DNA of 38,434 bases from Cyanobacteria bacterium FACHB-471 (GTDB lineage: Bacteria; Cyanobacteriota; Cyanobacteriia; Elainellales; Elainellaceae): assembly GCA_014695345.1 (NCBI GenBank), contig JACJOC010000015.1, forward strand, positions 1 to 38,434, in the 5' to 3' direction. Shown here piece after piece: positions 17,475 to 26,071 of the stretch (positions are counted from its first letter, which is position 1; each line of letters opens with the position of its first letter). The notes beneath the pieces are model-generated. The model was given only the letters and a program-made list of their open reading frames with translations. It ran no database searches and had not been told where the DNA came from. The position numbers and the translations under genes are program-made.

Positions 17475-17726
17475 CTAAGCTTGCCTTAAAGCCTTTGCAG
17501 CCGCCTCCAGTATTAGGCGTGCTCGCTCCCGAGCAGCTTTCTCTACCTGTTGCAGGCTATCGTCAGTTGAAGGATTTACTATGACTTCAATTTCTACCAG
17601 CTCTCCAGAAAGTTCAGGGTTTGGATTATCAATGTTTGCACCAAGGCTGACTCTAATGCTGCCGTCCTGGACAGGTACATACTTTGTGACGGTAAAACCT
17701 TCACCATGAGCGTGGACAAATTCCAT
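17475..17726 (-). CDS. Small protein of unknown function
   Basis: 83 residues, not recognised. It has a beta-rich N-terminal half and a C-terminal amphipathic helix (EKAARERARLILEAAAKALR). GAGGAAG six bases before the ATG supports the start. It is transcribed in the same direction as the NACHT gene, 213 bases ahead of that gene's ATG, and could be co-transcribed, although the 17435 palindrome lies between them. Confidence 0.6.
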   Translation of the reverse strand: MEFVHAHGEGFTVTKYVPVQDGSIRVSLGANIDNPNPELSGELVEIEVIVNPSTDDSLQQVEKAARERARLILEAAAKALRQA

Positions 17727-17785
17727 ACAGCTTCCTCATTGGGTTGTTCCTGAAATTCTGCCAAAGGTTCTTATGGATTTAGAGG

Positions 17786-17816
17786 CAGCAGCCATCAAAG
17801 GCTTTGACGGCTGCTG
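17786..17816. terminator. Near-perfect 15-bp hairpin between two leftward genes
   Basis: CAGCAGCCATCAAAG (17786-17800) pairs with 17802-17816 except for one G-T position; the centre is one base. No clear T run follows on either strand. It probably ends the leftward 17978-18853 transcript or is an inverted-repeat relic. The rest of the 17727-17977 gap holds HIP1 sites only. Confidence 0.45.
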
Positions 17817-17977
17817 TTAAATCACGTAATTCAGAAACGGTATAGCTTAAGGCAAGCAAATAGCCTCTAAATTGCTTTACTAATTGTGCCTTAGAACTTT
17901 CACTGAAGCGGCGATCGCTAGGAGACTCGAAATTGGCTCAGACTTGTTTCAGTAATTTTCAATCAGCGATCGCGCTA

Positions 17978-18853
17978 TCACGAGTCTTCGCTTGCGGGGT
18001 CTAGAGGACCTGCATGAAAGCCAGTTATAGCTATGCCTTCAATAGCAACATTGGGACCGTAGACAATAGGGTGCAATCTTTCAAGAGAGCTGTAGACAAA
18101 AACATTTCTATTGGAATGAGGTAGTCCGTAAACCGCCATAGAGTCTCCAGTTCTAAGGTAGTCTTCTGCTGCGACGCGTGGCATACATGTAGCCATCAAA
18201 TTGCTTCCAACACCGCTGTAACGGTCAGCGACAAAGAAAACGGCATCAATCAGTGCTCGCAAAAATGCTATGGGTCCGGCTTTCTTCTTAGCGCAACGGC
18301 GGATATGCCGCCAGATAGCATGTTTTTCGTCTTGTCGAAGAGTTTGTCCTGCACCAGCAATAGAAAATCCTTCCGAGCTTTGCCCCCATCCATTTATACG
18401 CATGAGAAACTCATCGGAGGGCTGAGCAAGCCATTCTCCGTTCTCATCTAGAGCGTTTGAAATTGTGCAAAGCAATGGCTGCAAGCCGTCGTCCTCAGGA
18501 AGCCTGCACCAGCCTATGCCCACAAATGCATGCCGCAAAAAATGTTCTGGACATCTCTTTCTCCTAAGGTTTCTAAATTCTTGAGTGGATTGGGCTCGAA
18601 CACGTTCGCAGGCTACTCCTAAATCCTGAATTGGTCCGTTTGCCAAAGTTTGGGCTAGCCATATATCGGTTCTCTTTCCAGAAATTTCAGCTAAGCCGGT
18701 ATAGCAAAATGACATTCGCCCACCAACTAAAGTGGACTTGTTACTTTCGTCATCAACAACGACACCCGAATTCGATCCACCGAGCATTGTCAAGCGGCGA
18801 TCGGAAACTTGGTAAATGTATTCTCCTGATGTGCATGTGAGGATAAAAGTCAT
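17978..18853 (-). CDS. Putative Ntn-hydrolase with proteasome-like active-site spacing
   Basis: 291 residues, not a family I can name. If the initiator Met is removed, the chain begins at Thr1, with Asp17 and Arg19 in the motif VSDRRLT and a lysine at 38 in NKSTLVGGRMSFCYTGL. Proteasome beta subunits and HslV use Thr1, Asp17, Arg19 and Lys33 followed by a short hydrophobic strand and Gly, so the match in order and spacing is striking; the Lys is five residues late, as if by a loop insertion. Inference: a proteasome-fold N-terminal nucleophile hydrolase needing only Met removal. The substrate is unknown, and no ATPase (HslU/Mpa-like) partner is visible. No signal peptide. It is a stand-alone leftward gene next to the NACHT-TIR block. 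Confidence 0.7.
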   Translation of the reverse strand: MTFILTCTSGEYIYQVSDRRLTMLGGSNSGVVVDDESNKSTLVGGRMSFCYTGLAEISGKRTDIWLAQTLANGPIQDLGVACERVRAQSTQEFRNLRRKRCPEHFLRHAFVGIGWCRLPEDDGLQPLLCTISNALDENGEWLAQPSDEFLMRINGWGQSSEGFSIAGAGQTLRQDEKHAIWRHIRRCAKKKAGPIAFLRALIDAVFFVADRYSGVGSNLMATCMPRVAAEDYLRTGDSMAVYGLPHSNRNVFVYSSLERLHPIVYGPNVAIEGIAITGFHAGPLDPASEDS

Positions 18854-19035
18854 TGGTGGAGCTTTCTATATTGGGTAAAAATTTGCTCAAGTGTATTCTC
18901 ACTTCTCAGCTACTTGTGTGACAGCGATCGCTCCCTCAACAGCTCAAAGCACTCGCCTCAAACTTCCAAAATGTCGCGATCGCACCCTGGACCCCAAGTA
19001 GTACGAAGTCCACATCCAATCCAAACTTGAGTCCG

Positions 19036-19055
19036 AGTTAAACTCAGTGGAGCAG
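19036..19055 (-). repeat. Dispersed repeat, copy D (inverted)
   Basis: AGTTAAACTCAGTGGAGCAG matches the complement of copy A (8421-8440) at 19 of 20 positions. It overlaps the GTG start codon of the 19047 gene, so insertion of the repeat may have supplied that start. The rest of the 18854-19046 gap shows two HIP1-type sites only. Confidence 0.65.
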
Positions 19056-20309
19056 CCATTCATCCCGCTGCCACACAAAGACATGCAGAGTGATTTTTCT
19101 CCCCTCCCAATCTCTGACAGGAGCTTACACCAATGGGCAGAATGCCTTTTGGAGAAGCCCAAAGTTCTGCAAGATATAGTTCTTATTCCGGTTCCTCAAT
19201 CCCTATTGTCTCTTCCCTATGAGGCGCGCCGACGATCGCCCACTGTGCAAAAGACATTGAATGAGTGGGAGAGACAGATTCGAGAAGACGATTTATGTTT
19301 TGGGCTTGAAGAACGCTGTTGGATTCCACGAGTTGAAATTTATATTCCCAATACCCCTCACGGGCAGCAGCTCATCCAAATTGCAACGGAGATCGGCAAG
19401 ATTCCTCTTCTAGCAGGTATCGTGCCGAAAAATCAAGAACAGGCCTATTGGCTTAAAACGCTCCACTACTTTTACCAAGCGAGAGGAATTCTCTTTGCTT
19501 ACAAGCTGCTCAGAGGAATTCCAAACCCAAGCAGCACAAAAGGCGTATTTCAACAGTATTTTTCAACGTCTATTATCCGCAACCTCAAACTCGTTAACGA
19601 AGTCGATATTGCCGAATATCAGCTTATTAGCGCAGGTGAGCCCTATCTTAAAAGCTGGATGGCTGGCAGGCAACAACCCCATCCATTTCAGGATCCGCTT
19701 CAACTTTTCCTGGAAATTGAAAAGCAAGCGTTTTTACAGGGGTGGGAACTGGGACCCAACAATGCTGGCGATTGGGTCTCGATTGAAGACCAGAAAGACC
19801 TGCTTTCTGTCCGTGTTTTCTTGCTTCAACAATTCCAGTGGACTGAATTCAAACGTATTGAGAAACGTGGAACTTATAAGGAGCAGGAGCGGAGATATTT
19901 AAAATTTCTCCAGAAAAACGGCTGGTACGGTCGTTTTATCCTCGCTCTTCGTTCTCACGGCGAACCTAACCTCGAAGCTCTGCGCTTTCACAACGGACCT
20001 AAGCTCGAAGAGCCTTGGAAGCAATACGTTGAAGCTTTAAGGGATAGCAAGATCGCCTACATTGATGATTTTTACTGGCGTAAAGGGTTGCCCTATAAAC
20101 GCAAAGAAAACACGGTAGAACCTAAGCCTATTCCCTGCTCATCAATACCGCCTGATCAATGTAACTGTCCTTTTCGCAGCTTGGGGACCGATCTCTCGGC
20201 TTCAAATTGCCTCAAGTTGTTACAGGAAGCAACGAAAAAAACAGCAGAGCGCGCTCGAGTAAAGGGGAGCCTCAATTCACTTGGCTATCTACTCTGGGTT
20301 TGGGCTTAA
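19047..20309 (+). CDS. Hypothetical protein, unknown function
   Basis: Up to 420 residues from GTG 19047, or 408 from ATG 19083; neither has a clear ribosome site. I do not recognise it. It is rich in aromatic and charged residues (FLQKNGWYGRFILALRSHG near 289-307), globular, without membrane segments. Near the C-terminus, a CNCPF pair and a later Cys in SASNCLKLL might bind metal. It precedes the large serine recombinase on the same strand by 250 bases, so a recombination accessory role is possible but unsupported. Confidence 0.65.
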   Translation: MEQPFIPLPHKDMQSDFSPLPISDRSLHQWAECLLEKPKVLQDIVLIPVPQSLLSLPYEARRRSPTVQKTLNEWERQIREDDLCFGLEERCWIPRVEIYIPNTPHGQQLIQIATEIGKIPLLAGIVPKNQEQAYWLKTLHYFYQARGILFAYKLLRGIPNPSSTKGVFQQYFSTSIIRNLKLVNEVDIAEYQLISAGEPYLKSWMAGRQQPHPFQDPLQLFLEIEKQAFLQGWELGPNNAGDWVSIEDQKDLLSVRVFLLQQFQWTEFKRIEKRGTYKEQERRYLKFLQKNGWYGRFILALRSHGEPNLEALRFHNGPKLEEPWKQYVEALRDSKIAYIDDFYWRKGLPYKRKENTVEPKPIPCSSIPPDQCNCPFRSLGTDLSASNCLKLLQEATKKTAERARVKGSLNSLGYLLWVWA

Positions 20310-20417
20310 TATTCCTTAATCGATTCCTGAAAGCGGATTTTTTCAAGTTTGACTCTGCTTAGCTGTAAATACAGATAGCAATTTCTTTGAGCAATTAAGT
20401 CAAAACAAGTAATCGAT

Positions 20418-20443
20418 TCAAATTCCTAAGAATGGGAATTTGA
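20418..20443. promoter_or_regulatory. Inverted repeat upstream of the serine recombinase
   Basis: TCAAATTCC and GGAATTTGA form perfect 9-bp arms with an 8-base centre, 117 bases before the recombinase start. It could be an operator or an att half-site. The remainder of the 20310-20559 gap is AT-rich with nothing else clear. Confidence 0.4.
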
Positions 20444-20559
20444 CAGGCTTTTATGCTCAAAAAAATCAGCCTTTTGCTATTAGTTGTGCAAACCCACTTC
20501 CCAATGGCGATGCACAATTTTTGACGACTTAACCACTTGTGAATTAAGGAAGACTTTCA

Positions 20560-22164
20560 ATGATTAAAGGCAATTCCAATCGATTTCAAATTATCAAAGT
20601 AGTTGCTGAGGAACCAGAGTTTGGATATATTGTCGCTTATGCCAGAGTATCGAGTCGGGAACAGGCACTAAACACTCACGCACTCGAGCAACAACTTGAG
20701 CGGCTGAAAGTCGCTGGAGCAACGCTAATTATTTATGAGATTCAGAAGGGGAAGAAGGATGATCGTCCTGGGCTCTTGTATACGATGAGTTTGGTCCGGG
20801 AAAAGAAGATCTCTGAAGTGATCGTTACACGGTTGGATCGATTAGGTCGAACTGTTCCTTTAATCCGCAAAAATATTGCCGTTTTTCAAGAGACCGAAGT
20901 CAACTTACGAGTTCTTGATCAGCTAATTGATCTAAAAACCTCGCAGGGGATGTTCATGATCAATCTACTCGCAAGTTTGGCGGAAATGGAGGTAGACCAG
21001 TTATCAGAACGGGTGCGGCACGGAAAACAGCACAGCCGGAACCAAAACGCTGCCTGTGCATGCGTTCCGTTTGGTTATCGAGTTGAGGGTATCGCCTATC
21101 AACTCGATCAGGTTCCTTTTCTTTGCCTGCTTGACCAGCGCCCAGAAAATTACCAGGAATTATCGGAAGAAAGCGACATCACGAAACTACCAGGTATAAC
21201 AGTTGCCCAGTTGGCTCGCGATTGTATTGATATCTTTCTCACAACGAAAGGCTTGAGTAAAGCAGTCAGAGTGATCAGCCAGAAATATGGAATTGGACGA
21301 TGCCATTCTAAGAAAAATGGAAACGACAAAATCTTTCATTGGACCCCTGCTGGACTGAAGCGATGGCTGCTTAACGCGGTTTTGCAAGGACATACGGTTT
21401 ATAACCAACGCAGGATAACGCCAACAGGGCAGCGCAAGCAGAACAGCCCTGAGGACTGGGACATTCGGCTTAATACCCATACGAGCGATCGCCTATTAAC
21501 AGAGCAGGAGGCAGAAGAAATTAAGCAGATAATCGAGTTCAATGCCTCTCATTTGGGAGCTGCTCTACTTAACTATGATCCTTCAAACGTAGATACCTAC
21601 AGTCCCTACGCCTACCTTCGTAATTTGGTTTACTGTGCTGAATGCCAGTCAAAGGCAATGAGCAAAAGCCGAGAAAGTACTGACCGCAAGAGAAGGTACT
21701 CCTACTATGCCTGCCGCCACGTTCGCAAGGGCTGTAACAATTTGAAGGGAACCAGAAAGGAGTTGATTGAGACTGCGATCATTAGTCACTTACTTCAACA
21801 GTCTGTTGCACTTCAATCCACCGACCTTAATACAACCCCTCAATCTACTGGTTCGGTGCCTACTAAATCAGAGAAGCTTCAGAAGCTAGAAGCTCGGTTG
21901 TCAAAGCTTGAGGAAATTACTGATACCGACCCAGAGTTAGAAGGGCTAAAGCAAAAAACTCGCCAACAGATTCAGGAAGAACTAAATCCCTTTTCAGCTA
22001 GAGCTTTAGAAAGCCGCAGCGTCAAGGAAATTATCCAGGCTGGCAACAATCTTGTGATTTGGCACACTTTGTCTGCTGATGACAGGGTACTGATCTATCC
22101 CAGGCTGATCGATCATGTCACGATTCGAAATGGCTCTGTGGAATCGGTTGTTCTTAAGGATTAG
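20560..22164 (+). CDS. xisF-like: Large serine recombinase, XisF-like
   Basis: 534 residues. The N-terminal resolvase domain has YARVSSREQ, with the nucleophile at Ser31, and VTRLDRLGRT with the conserved arginines, followed by the long helix LLASLAEMEVDQLSERVRHG. A recombinase domain follows (about 215-340), then a zinc ribbon with paired cysteines (CAECQSK, later YYACRHVRKGC, about 364-396) and a coiled-coil end. The length and layout match cyanobacterial XisF, which excises the fdxN element during heterocyst development. Here it may drive plasmid integration or excision. TAAGGAAG precedes the ATG. All catalytic positions are present. Confidence 0.9.
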   Translation: MIKGNSNRFQIIKVVAEEPEFGYIVAYARVSSREQALNTHALEQQLERLKVAGATLIIYEIQKGKKDDRPGLLYTMSLVREKKISEVIVTRLDRLGRTVPLIRKNIAVFQETEVNLRVLDQLIDLKTSQGMFMINLLASLAEMEVDQLSERVRHGKQHSRNQNAACACVPFGYRVEGIAYQLDQVPFLCLLDQRPENYQELSEESDITKLPGITVAQLARDCIDIFLTTKGLSKAVRVISQKYGIGRCHSKKNGNDKIFHWTPAGLKRWLLNAVLQGHTVYNQRRITPTGQRKQNSPEDWDIRLNTHTSDRLLTEQEAEEIKQIIEFNASHLGAALLNYDPSNVDTYSPYAYLRNLVYCAECQSKAMSKSRESTDRKRRYSYYACRHVRKGCNNLKGTRKELIETAIISHLLQQSVALQSTDLNTTPQSTGSVPTKSEKLQKLEARLSKLEEITDTDPELEGLKQKTRQQIQEELNPFSARALESRSVKEIIQAGNNLVIWHTLSADDRVLIYPRLIDHVTIRNGSVESVVLKD

Positions 22165-22289
22165 AACGATCCAGGCAACTCTGAAAACTACTTCAGGGAA
22201 ATAGGGTAATCCTATGTTTTTGTATCCGTCTCTTCCCAATCTACCCATCAGTTTTACTGCTGCTATTCTCAACTCTTAGGAGATCCATC

Positions 22290-22670
22290 ATGAGTTTTCA
22301 AGATGTTTTTAGCTTGAACCAGCTAAGGTGCGAAATTGCCATGCAGCAATCACTCAAGCAGTGGCAAGGACCCAAGATTTACGGGGCAAAGTGCCCGTTT
22401 TGCGGTTCAATAAAGTATATGAAATACAGCCTGGACAAGGGTAGACAGCGTTACCGTTGTCAGCAATGCAGGCGTCGATTTACGGAACGTACTCAGTTTG
22501 AGTGCATTTGTCAAATTCCTGGAAAAACGGTCAGATGCCACGAATGTCCTGGCTTTCAAACATTTGTTGGAATTATGCAGCAACACACAGATAAATTGCG
22601 AGGGTTGAACTTGCAGCAGTTACAGAAACTAAAGGAATGCTTGAAAACATCAGAAAACCCCGATCATTAG
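22290..22670 (+). CDS. Small double zinc-ribbon protein (transposase InsA-like N-terminus)
   Basis: 126 residues from ATG 22290, preceded by TTAGGAGATC. The first zinc ribbon KCPFCGS...RYRCQQCRRRFTERT (about 34-67) matches the DNA-binding ribbon of IS1-family InsA and related transposase N-termini. A second Cys cluster follows (ECICQ...VRCHEC, about 71-84). No transposase catalytic domain follows, so this is either a stand-alone DNA-binding regulator or a captured transposase fragment. It lies 125 bases after the recombinase on the same strand and shares the next terminator, so it may be a recombination directionality factor; that role is inference. Confidence 0.7.
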   Translation: MSFQDVFSLNQLRCEIAMQQSLKQWQGPKIYGAKCPFCGSIKYMKYSLDKGRQRYRCQQCRRRFTERTQFECICQIPGKTVRCHECPGFQTFVGIMQQHTDKLRGLNLQQLQKLKECLKTSENPDH

Positions 22671-22709
22671 ATGGGGTCATGAGAGCAAAGCTGTCATGAA
22701 GGAAACAAG

Positions 22710-22741
22710 GCCCTGACCACCATGTTAGGGCTTATTGTTTT
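22710..22741 (+). terminator. Rho-independent terminator after the recombinase block
   Basis: GCCCTGA - 8-base loop - TTAGGGC (one G-T pair), followed by TTATTGTTTT. Another GC-rich hairpin (ACCCC against GGGGT) lies just upstream at about 22656-22676, at the stop codon of the zinc-ribbon gene. Confidence 0.65.
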
Positions 22742-22917
22742 AGTTAGGGTTAAATGGCGAATGCCTTAAGTCAATGAACACAGCAAGACTTACATACTAT
22801 TAGTAGTCCCAAAAGTTTTTGTGAGATGGAAGATACCGTTTTATTAGCCAGTCTACTTTTCAACTGAGTCATGTACTACTGGTCGTCCTCATGGTCTGAC
22901 TTGACTGGTGGTATGGC

Positions 22918-23037
22918 TTGACCGAGTTCCAAAGAGTGGCTCAGATAGAGTTAGGTAGACCGATCGCAATGGAAGAAATTCATCTAGCGGCACGACATCT
23001 AGCCGGTTTTAGTGTCATTAACTATCCTCATGAGTAA
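22918..23037 (+). pseudogene. Possible gene remnant
   Basis: A 39-codon frame from TTG 22918 has protein-like composition (TEFQRVAQIELGRPIAMEEI, then HLAARHLAGF). There is no ribosome site and a stop lies just upstream. I do not recognise it. It may be the tail of a lost gene or chance. The rest of 22742-23106 holds nothing else clear apart from the hairpin at 23032-23060. Confidence 0.2.
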
Positions 23038-23060
23038 ATGACTGAAATAAGCATTTACTC
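23032..23060. terminator. Hairpin downstream of the replication gene
   Basis: GAGTAAATG and CATTTACTC are perfect 9-bp arms with an 11-base loop, 47 bases past the stop of the leftward gene 23107-24888. There is no T run on the leftward strand, so termination is uncertain. Confidence 0.4.
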
Positions 23061-23106
23061 CTAGAAGTAGTCCTTACGAGGTGTTGAAGAATGCCCATTG
23101 AGCAGA

Positions 23107-24888
23107 TCAGTATTCACCAGAATTAAATTGCCATAGCCGATAGAGCAACAGAGGCAGCTCAGATTGGGTCAGCTGTGCCCAGCGCTTACCTTGGAAGTTA
23201 TCGGCAGTAAACTGCTGAACCTGGGCAACAGTCCAGCCTAGATGCTTGATTTGATGCCTAATGCCGACTGTCATGTCGCTCAGGTCATGGCTCTCGAAAG
23301 CGGGCTCAAGTTGGGAGGAATCCCTTTTCGCTGTTCGAGGAGGGGAGACGTTTGGAGGGACGGTAGTCTCGCTCAGGAGTAATTCTGCCTGTGGAAAACT
23401 CTCATTCCCCCTCCCTGGACCCTCCCCTTTCCGATCCAAAGGAAGTTTTGAAGGAGGTTGGTCAGACGCTAGCGCTTCACCCTTCATATAGGGGATAGTG
23501 TGTAATTCCTCTGCAGGAGCGGCTTTCGGAGCTTGAGTAGAGGGTTCAGAGGGGAGAGCCAAAGTCGTTGAAGCTGGCTCAGTGGGCGCAATTACATGCT
23601 CTTGGGGTTGCCATAACTCTTTGTACTTCTGGAGGGTGCTGAAGCTGCACTTAGCGAGCTGGGCGATCGCTTTCATGCGGGCGGTTGTGCCGTCGGGTAG
23701 TTCGCCTCGCGCTTCGAGTTCTAAGAGGGCGGCTTTGATCCGGCTCTGTGCGTCTTCTGCCCGCTGGCGGTTGAAGCAGACGATGTTGTTGCCTCCTTGT
23801 GGCGCTCGCCCTCGTTTTGGACTCGTGCCGAGTGCCCAGTAGTGATTTTCAGCGGCGCTTGCCCAGTCTTCGGCTCGTTTGCGGATCTCATGCTGATGTC
23901 GGCACCATTGGTTGTAGCCAGGGCAGTGAGTAGCTATCTCTTCGACGTAGAGGGCAAGTGCTTCTCCGGTTAAGCTGGCAAACACAACCCCGTAGCAGGC
24001 GATCGCTTTCAGCAGCTGGTTGGTCTGCCCGTAGGCAGTCCAGCCTTGTTCCATTTCGCTTTGCAGGTCTTGTTTCCAGGAGTCGATTTTGTTGGAGCGG
24101 GAGGCTCGACGGGTGTGATGTGCTTTGCGGGCACGGACGAGCGCTTTTCCCAGTTCCTCCATGTCCTGTCCGGCAGCAGCGGTATCCCAGGCTCCAAAGA
24201 ACTGCTCCAGGTTGCCTCGGATGGGTTGAAGATCGTCATTCAGGAGGGTTGAACCGGAGCCGGGTTGCAGGGGCAGCCGATGCGCGTTGTATTCGACTGT
24301 CTTTCCGGCTTTTCCGTAACTTTTGACGTTGGGGAAGACTTCTAACTGTCCAGGGTAGAGGAAAAGTTTTTGGGTTGAGAGGCACTGCTTGAGTGCGACT
24401 GCTAGAGCAAAGGTGGGGACGGATGCGGGCAGGGGAATGTAGAGGTGTAAGCCACCACTCCAGCTGGAGCGAATCAGAATTGTGCGATAGATACCAATAG
24501 TTTCTAGGGTGGCTCGGATGGTGGATAGGATACCGGGGGTGTGACTCGGGTGGTATTGCCCATCTTTGTCCAGGTCAATTAGGGCGTAGGAGGTGGTGGT
24601 CCCAAAGCGAACGCCGACGAGTTGAGCTGCGTCTTGCCACAAGTTCAAGAGAGTGCGGGGACGCAGCGGATATCGAGTTAAGGTTCGCCAGGCTGCTTTT
24701 TCGGTGGCATCGATTGGGCTGTCGGCGACGATGGACTGCCAGCGGTAGGGGAAGGTTTCGCAGAGCCGTTTGCCTAAGGGGTCTGCTGGAAAGGGTTCAG
24801 GTAAGTTGTGTTTAGCAGGTTTTTGAGCTGCTGTTTTACTTAGGCTTTGCCTTGATTTGGAGATTTGAGACGAAGGGGAATTCAGCAT
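23107..24888 (-). CDS. AEP primase-polymerase-like plasmid replication protein
   Basis: 593 residues from ATG 24888, chosen because TAGGAAAC precedes it; a TTG at 24990 would add 34 residues. It carries the signature of archaeo-eukaryotic primases in order: ALIDLDKDG (D105, D107), SGGLHLYIP (H148) and QLEVFPN (E183), then a basic region, CPGYNQWC-type cysteines and an HTH-like stretch (AQLAKCSFSTLQKYKEL, about 414-430). AEP proteins with such tails act as replication initiators or prim-pols on plasmids. This is the only replication gene I find. The Pro-rich part (about 470-525) contains LPLDRKGEGPGRG, which looks like a repeat element captured in frame. The structured region 25040-25229 lies upstream. 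Confidence 0.78.
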   Translation of the reverse strand: MLNSPSSQISKSRQSLSKTAAQKPAKHNLPEPFPADPLGKRLCETFPYRWQSIVADSPIDATEKAAWRTLTRYPLRPRTLLNLWQDAAQLVGVRFGTTTSYALIDLDKDGQYHPSHTPGILSTIRATLETIGIYRTILIRSSWSGGLHLYIPLPASVPTFALAVALKQCLSTQKLFLYPGQLEVFPNVKSYGKAGKTVEYNAHRLPLQPGSGSTLLNDDLQPIRGNLEQFFGAWDTAAAGQDMEELGKALVRARKAHHTRRASRSNKIDSWKQDLQSEMEQGWTAYGQTNQLLKAIACYGVVFASLTGEALALYVEEIATHCPGYNQWCRHQHEIRKRAEDWASAAENHYWALGTSPKRGRAPQGGNNIVCFNRQRAEDAQSRIKAALLELEARGELPDGTTARMKAIAQLAKCSFSTLQKYKELWQPQEHVIAPTEPASTTLALPSEPSTQAPKAAPAEELHTIPYMKGEALASDQPPSKLPLDRKGEGPGRGNESFPQAELLLSETTVPPNVSPPRTAKRDSSQLEPAFESHDLSDMTVGIRHQIKHLGWTVAQVQQFTADNFQGKRWAQLTQSELPLLLYRLWQFNSGEY

Positions 24889-25039
24889 AAGGTTTCCTAT
24901 CCCTGTGGGTGTGCAGGGACAGAGAGCGCTGTACTGACCGATCGAGTTAGCGTAGGTGGCTAGTTCGATGAAGCAATTTTTGGCATACAAAAGCTCTCCG
25001 TCCCGAATTTACAAGGGATAGAGAGCCATACGTCGTTCT

Positions 25040-25099
25040 ATTAGGGGTGATAAAAAGTTATCGAAAAAGTCTTGTCAGCTTTGACAAGATCACCCTAAT
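25040..25099. promoter_or_regulatory. Nested palindrome upstream of the replication gene
   Basis: Outer arms ATTAGGGGTGAT (25040-25051) and ATCACCCTAAT (25089-25099) differ by one extra G. Inside lies CTTGTCA-4-TGACAAG (25071-25088). It sits about 150 bases before the replication start, where a Rep operator or origin would be expected. Confidence 0.5.
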
Positions 25100-25198
25100 A
25101 TAGACGCATGATGAGGTAAGAGATCTAACGACTGCGGCCAAGCAATCTAAGTTAAAATCTCCTCTATCCCAAAATGATTCAAAAAATCAGCCTTCAAG

Positions 25199-25229
25199 AC
25201 CCCTTCTGTTTCCCGCAGTTGGGGTTTTT
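25199..25229 (+). terminator. Small rightward terminator, antisense to the replication leader
   Basis: ACCCC - 17-base loop - GGGGT followed by TTTT. It lies in the 590-base gene-free region 24889-25479, upstream of and antisense to the replication gene, as expected for a copy-control antisense RNA. The stem is short. I see no gene in the rest of this gap. Confidence 0.35.
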
Positions 25230-25479
25230 GGCTTCTAGGGTTGCCTAGAACATGACGCTTACCTCTCTTGCAGAACTCAAACGCTTTAACCGCACTTCAG
25301 ACCTTCAATGATTGATCTTGCGGTTTGCAGAGTAGTTTACCTGATCTAGCCAGCGATCGCTCGATTGTCCGACATAAAGCTAGAGAAATGAGCGTCACCG
25401 TCGTAAGCAGCGGAGTATCACCCTTATATAGCAATAGCCGTTTGCATAATACAAAGTGAGTGAGTGATAGACGATAGCT

Positions 25480-26061
25480 TTAGTCTTGCGCTTTAAGAAT
25501 CTGGTCAACAGTCAGATTCAGACGAGGAAAGGCTTCAGAGCGTACAGTTTCGTCGTTGGAGAAGTAGCCAAACTCCTCATAGACTCTGCCTCTTAGTGTC
25601 CAGACAGAGATATAACCCTCCAAAGCATTCACAATCCAATACTCTTGAATGCCTGCATCTGCATACTCTGCTCGTTTCGTGCCAATGTCTGTTTTTGCGT
25701 TACCAGGGCTGACAGCTTCGATCGCCACTAGCGGGGGATTCCCAACCTTAAACACTGCGGTCTGATCTTGAAGCGATTCCCACTGCTGCACTGTGCAAAC
25801 AATCAGGTCAGGGTCACGACCGCGATCGCGTGTTTCAGAGAGAGGTATCCGAACCTGCGCGGCAAAAGGTTTGCAGAGTAAAGGTAAATGTTGTTCTGCA
25901 AAGTGAGCCTTCAGTTTTTCATAGAGATACAGAACGATATCAGCGTGCTTCCCTCTGGGTGGGGCCAATTCGACAACTCTCCCATCAATAAACTCAGTGC
26001 GCCTACCGTCATAAGGGCGCTGCAAATACTCTTCATAGGTCAACAGTCTCGCTTGGGTCAT
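25480..26061 (-). CDS. Uma2-family (DUF820) PD-(D/E)XK nuclease-like protein
   Basis: 193 residues, the usual length. Motifs: LTYEEYLQRP at the start, RTEFIDGRVVEL, DPDLIVC (about 83-89), PPLVAIEAVSPGN (about 108-120) and KRAEYADAGIQEYWIVN (about 128-144), the classic Uma2 layout with the acidic and Lys residues of the nuclease core. Uma2 genes are very numerous in cyanobacteria and their biological role is unsettled. It starts 10 bases after the stop of the RHH gene, so the two form an operon that resembles an antitoxin-toxin pair; that reading is inference. Confidence 0.9.
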   Translation of the reverse strand: MTQARLLTYEEYLQRPYDGRRTEFIDGRVVELAPPRGKHADIVLYLYEKLKAHFAEQHLPLLCKPFAAQVRIPLSETRDRGRDPDLIVCTVQQWESLQDQTAVFKVGNPPLVAIEAVSPGNAKTDIGTKRAEYADAGIQEYWIVNALEGYISVWTLRGRVYEEFGYFSNDETVRSEAFPRLNLTVDQILKAQD

Positions 26062-26071
26062 GGCAATTGCC

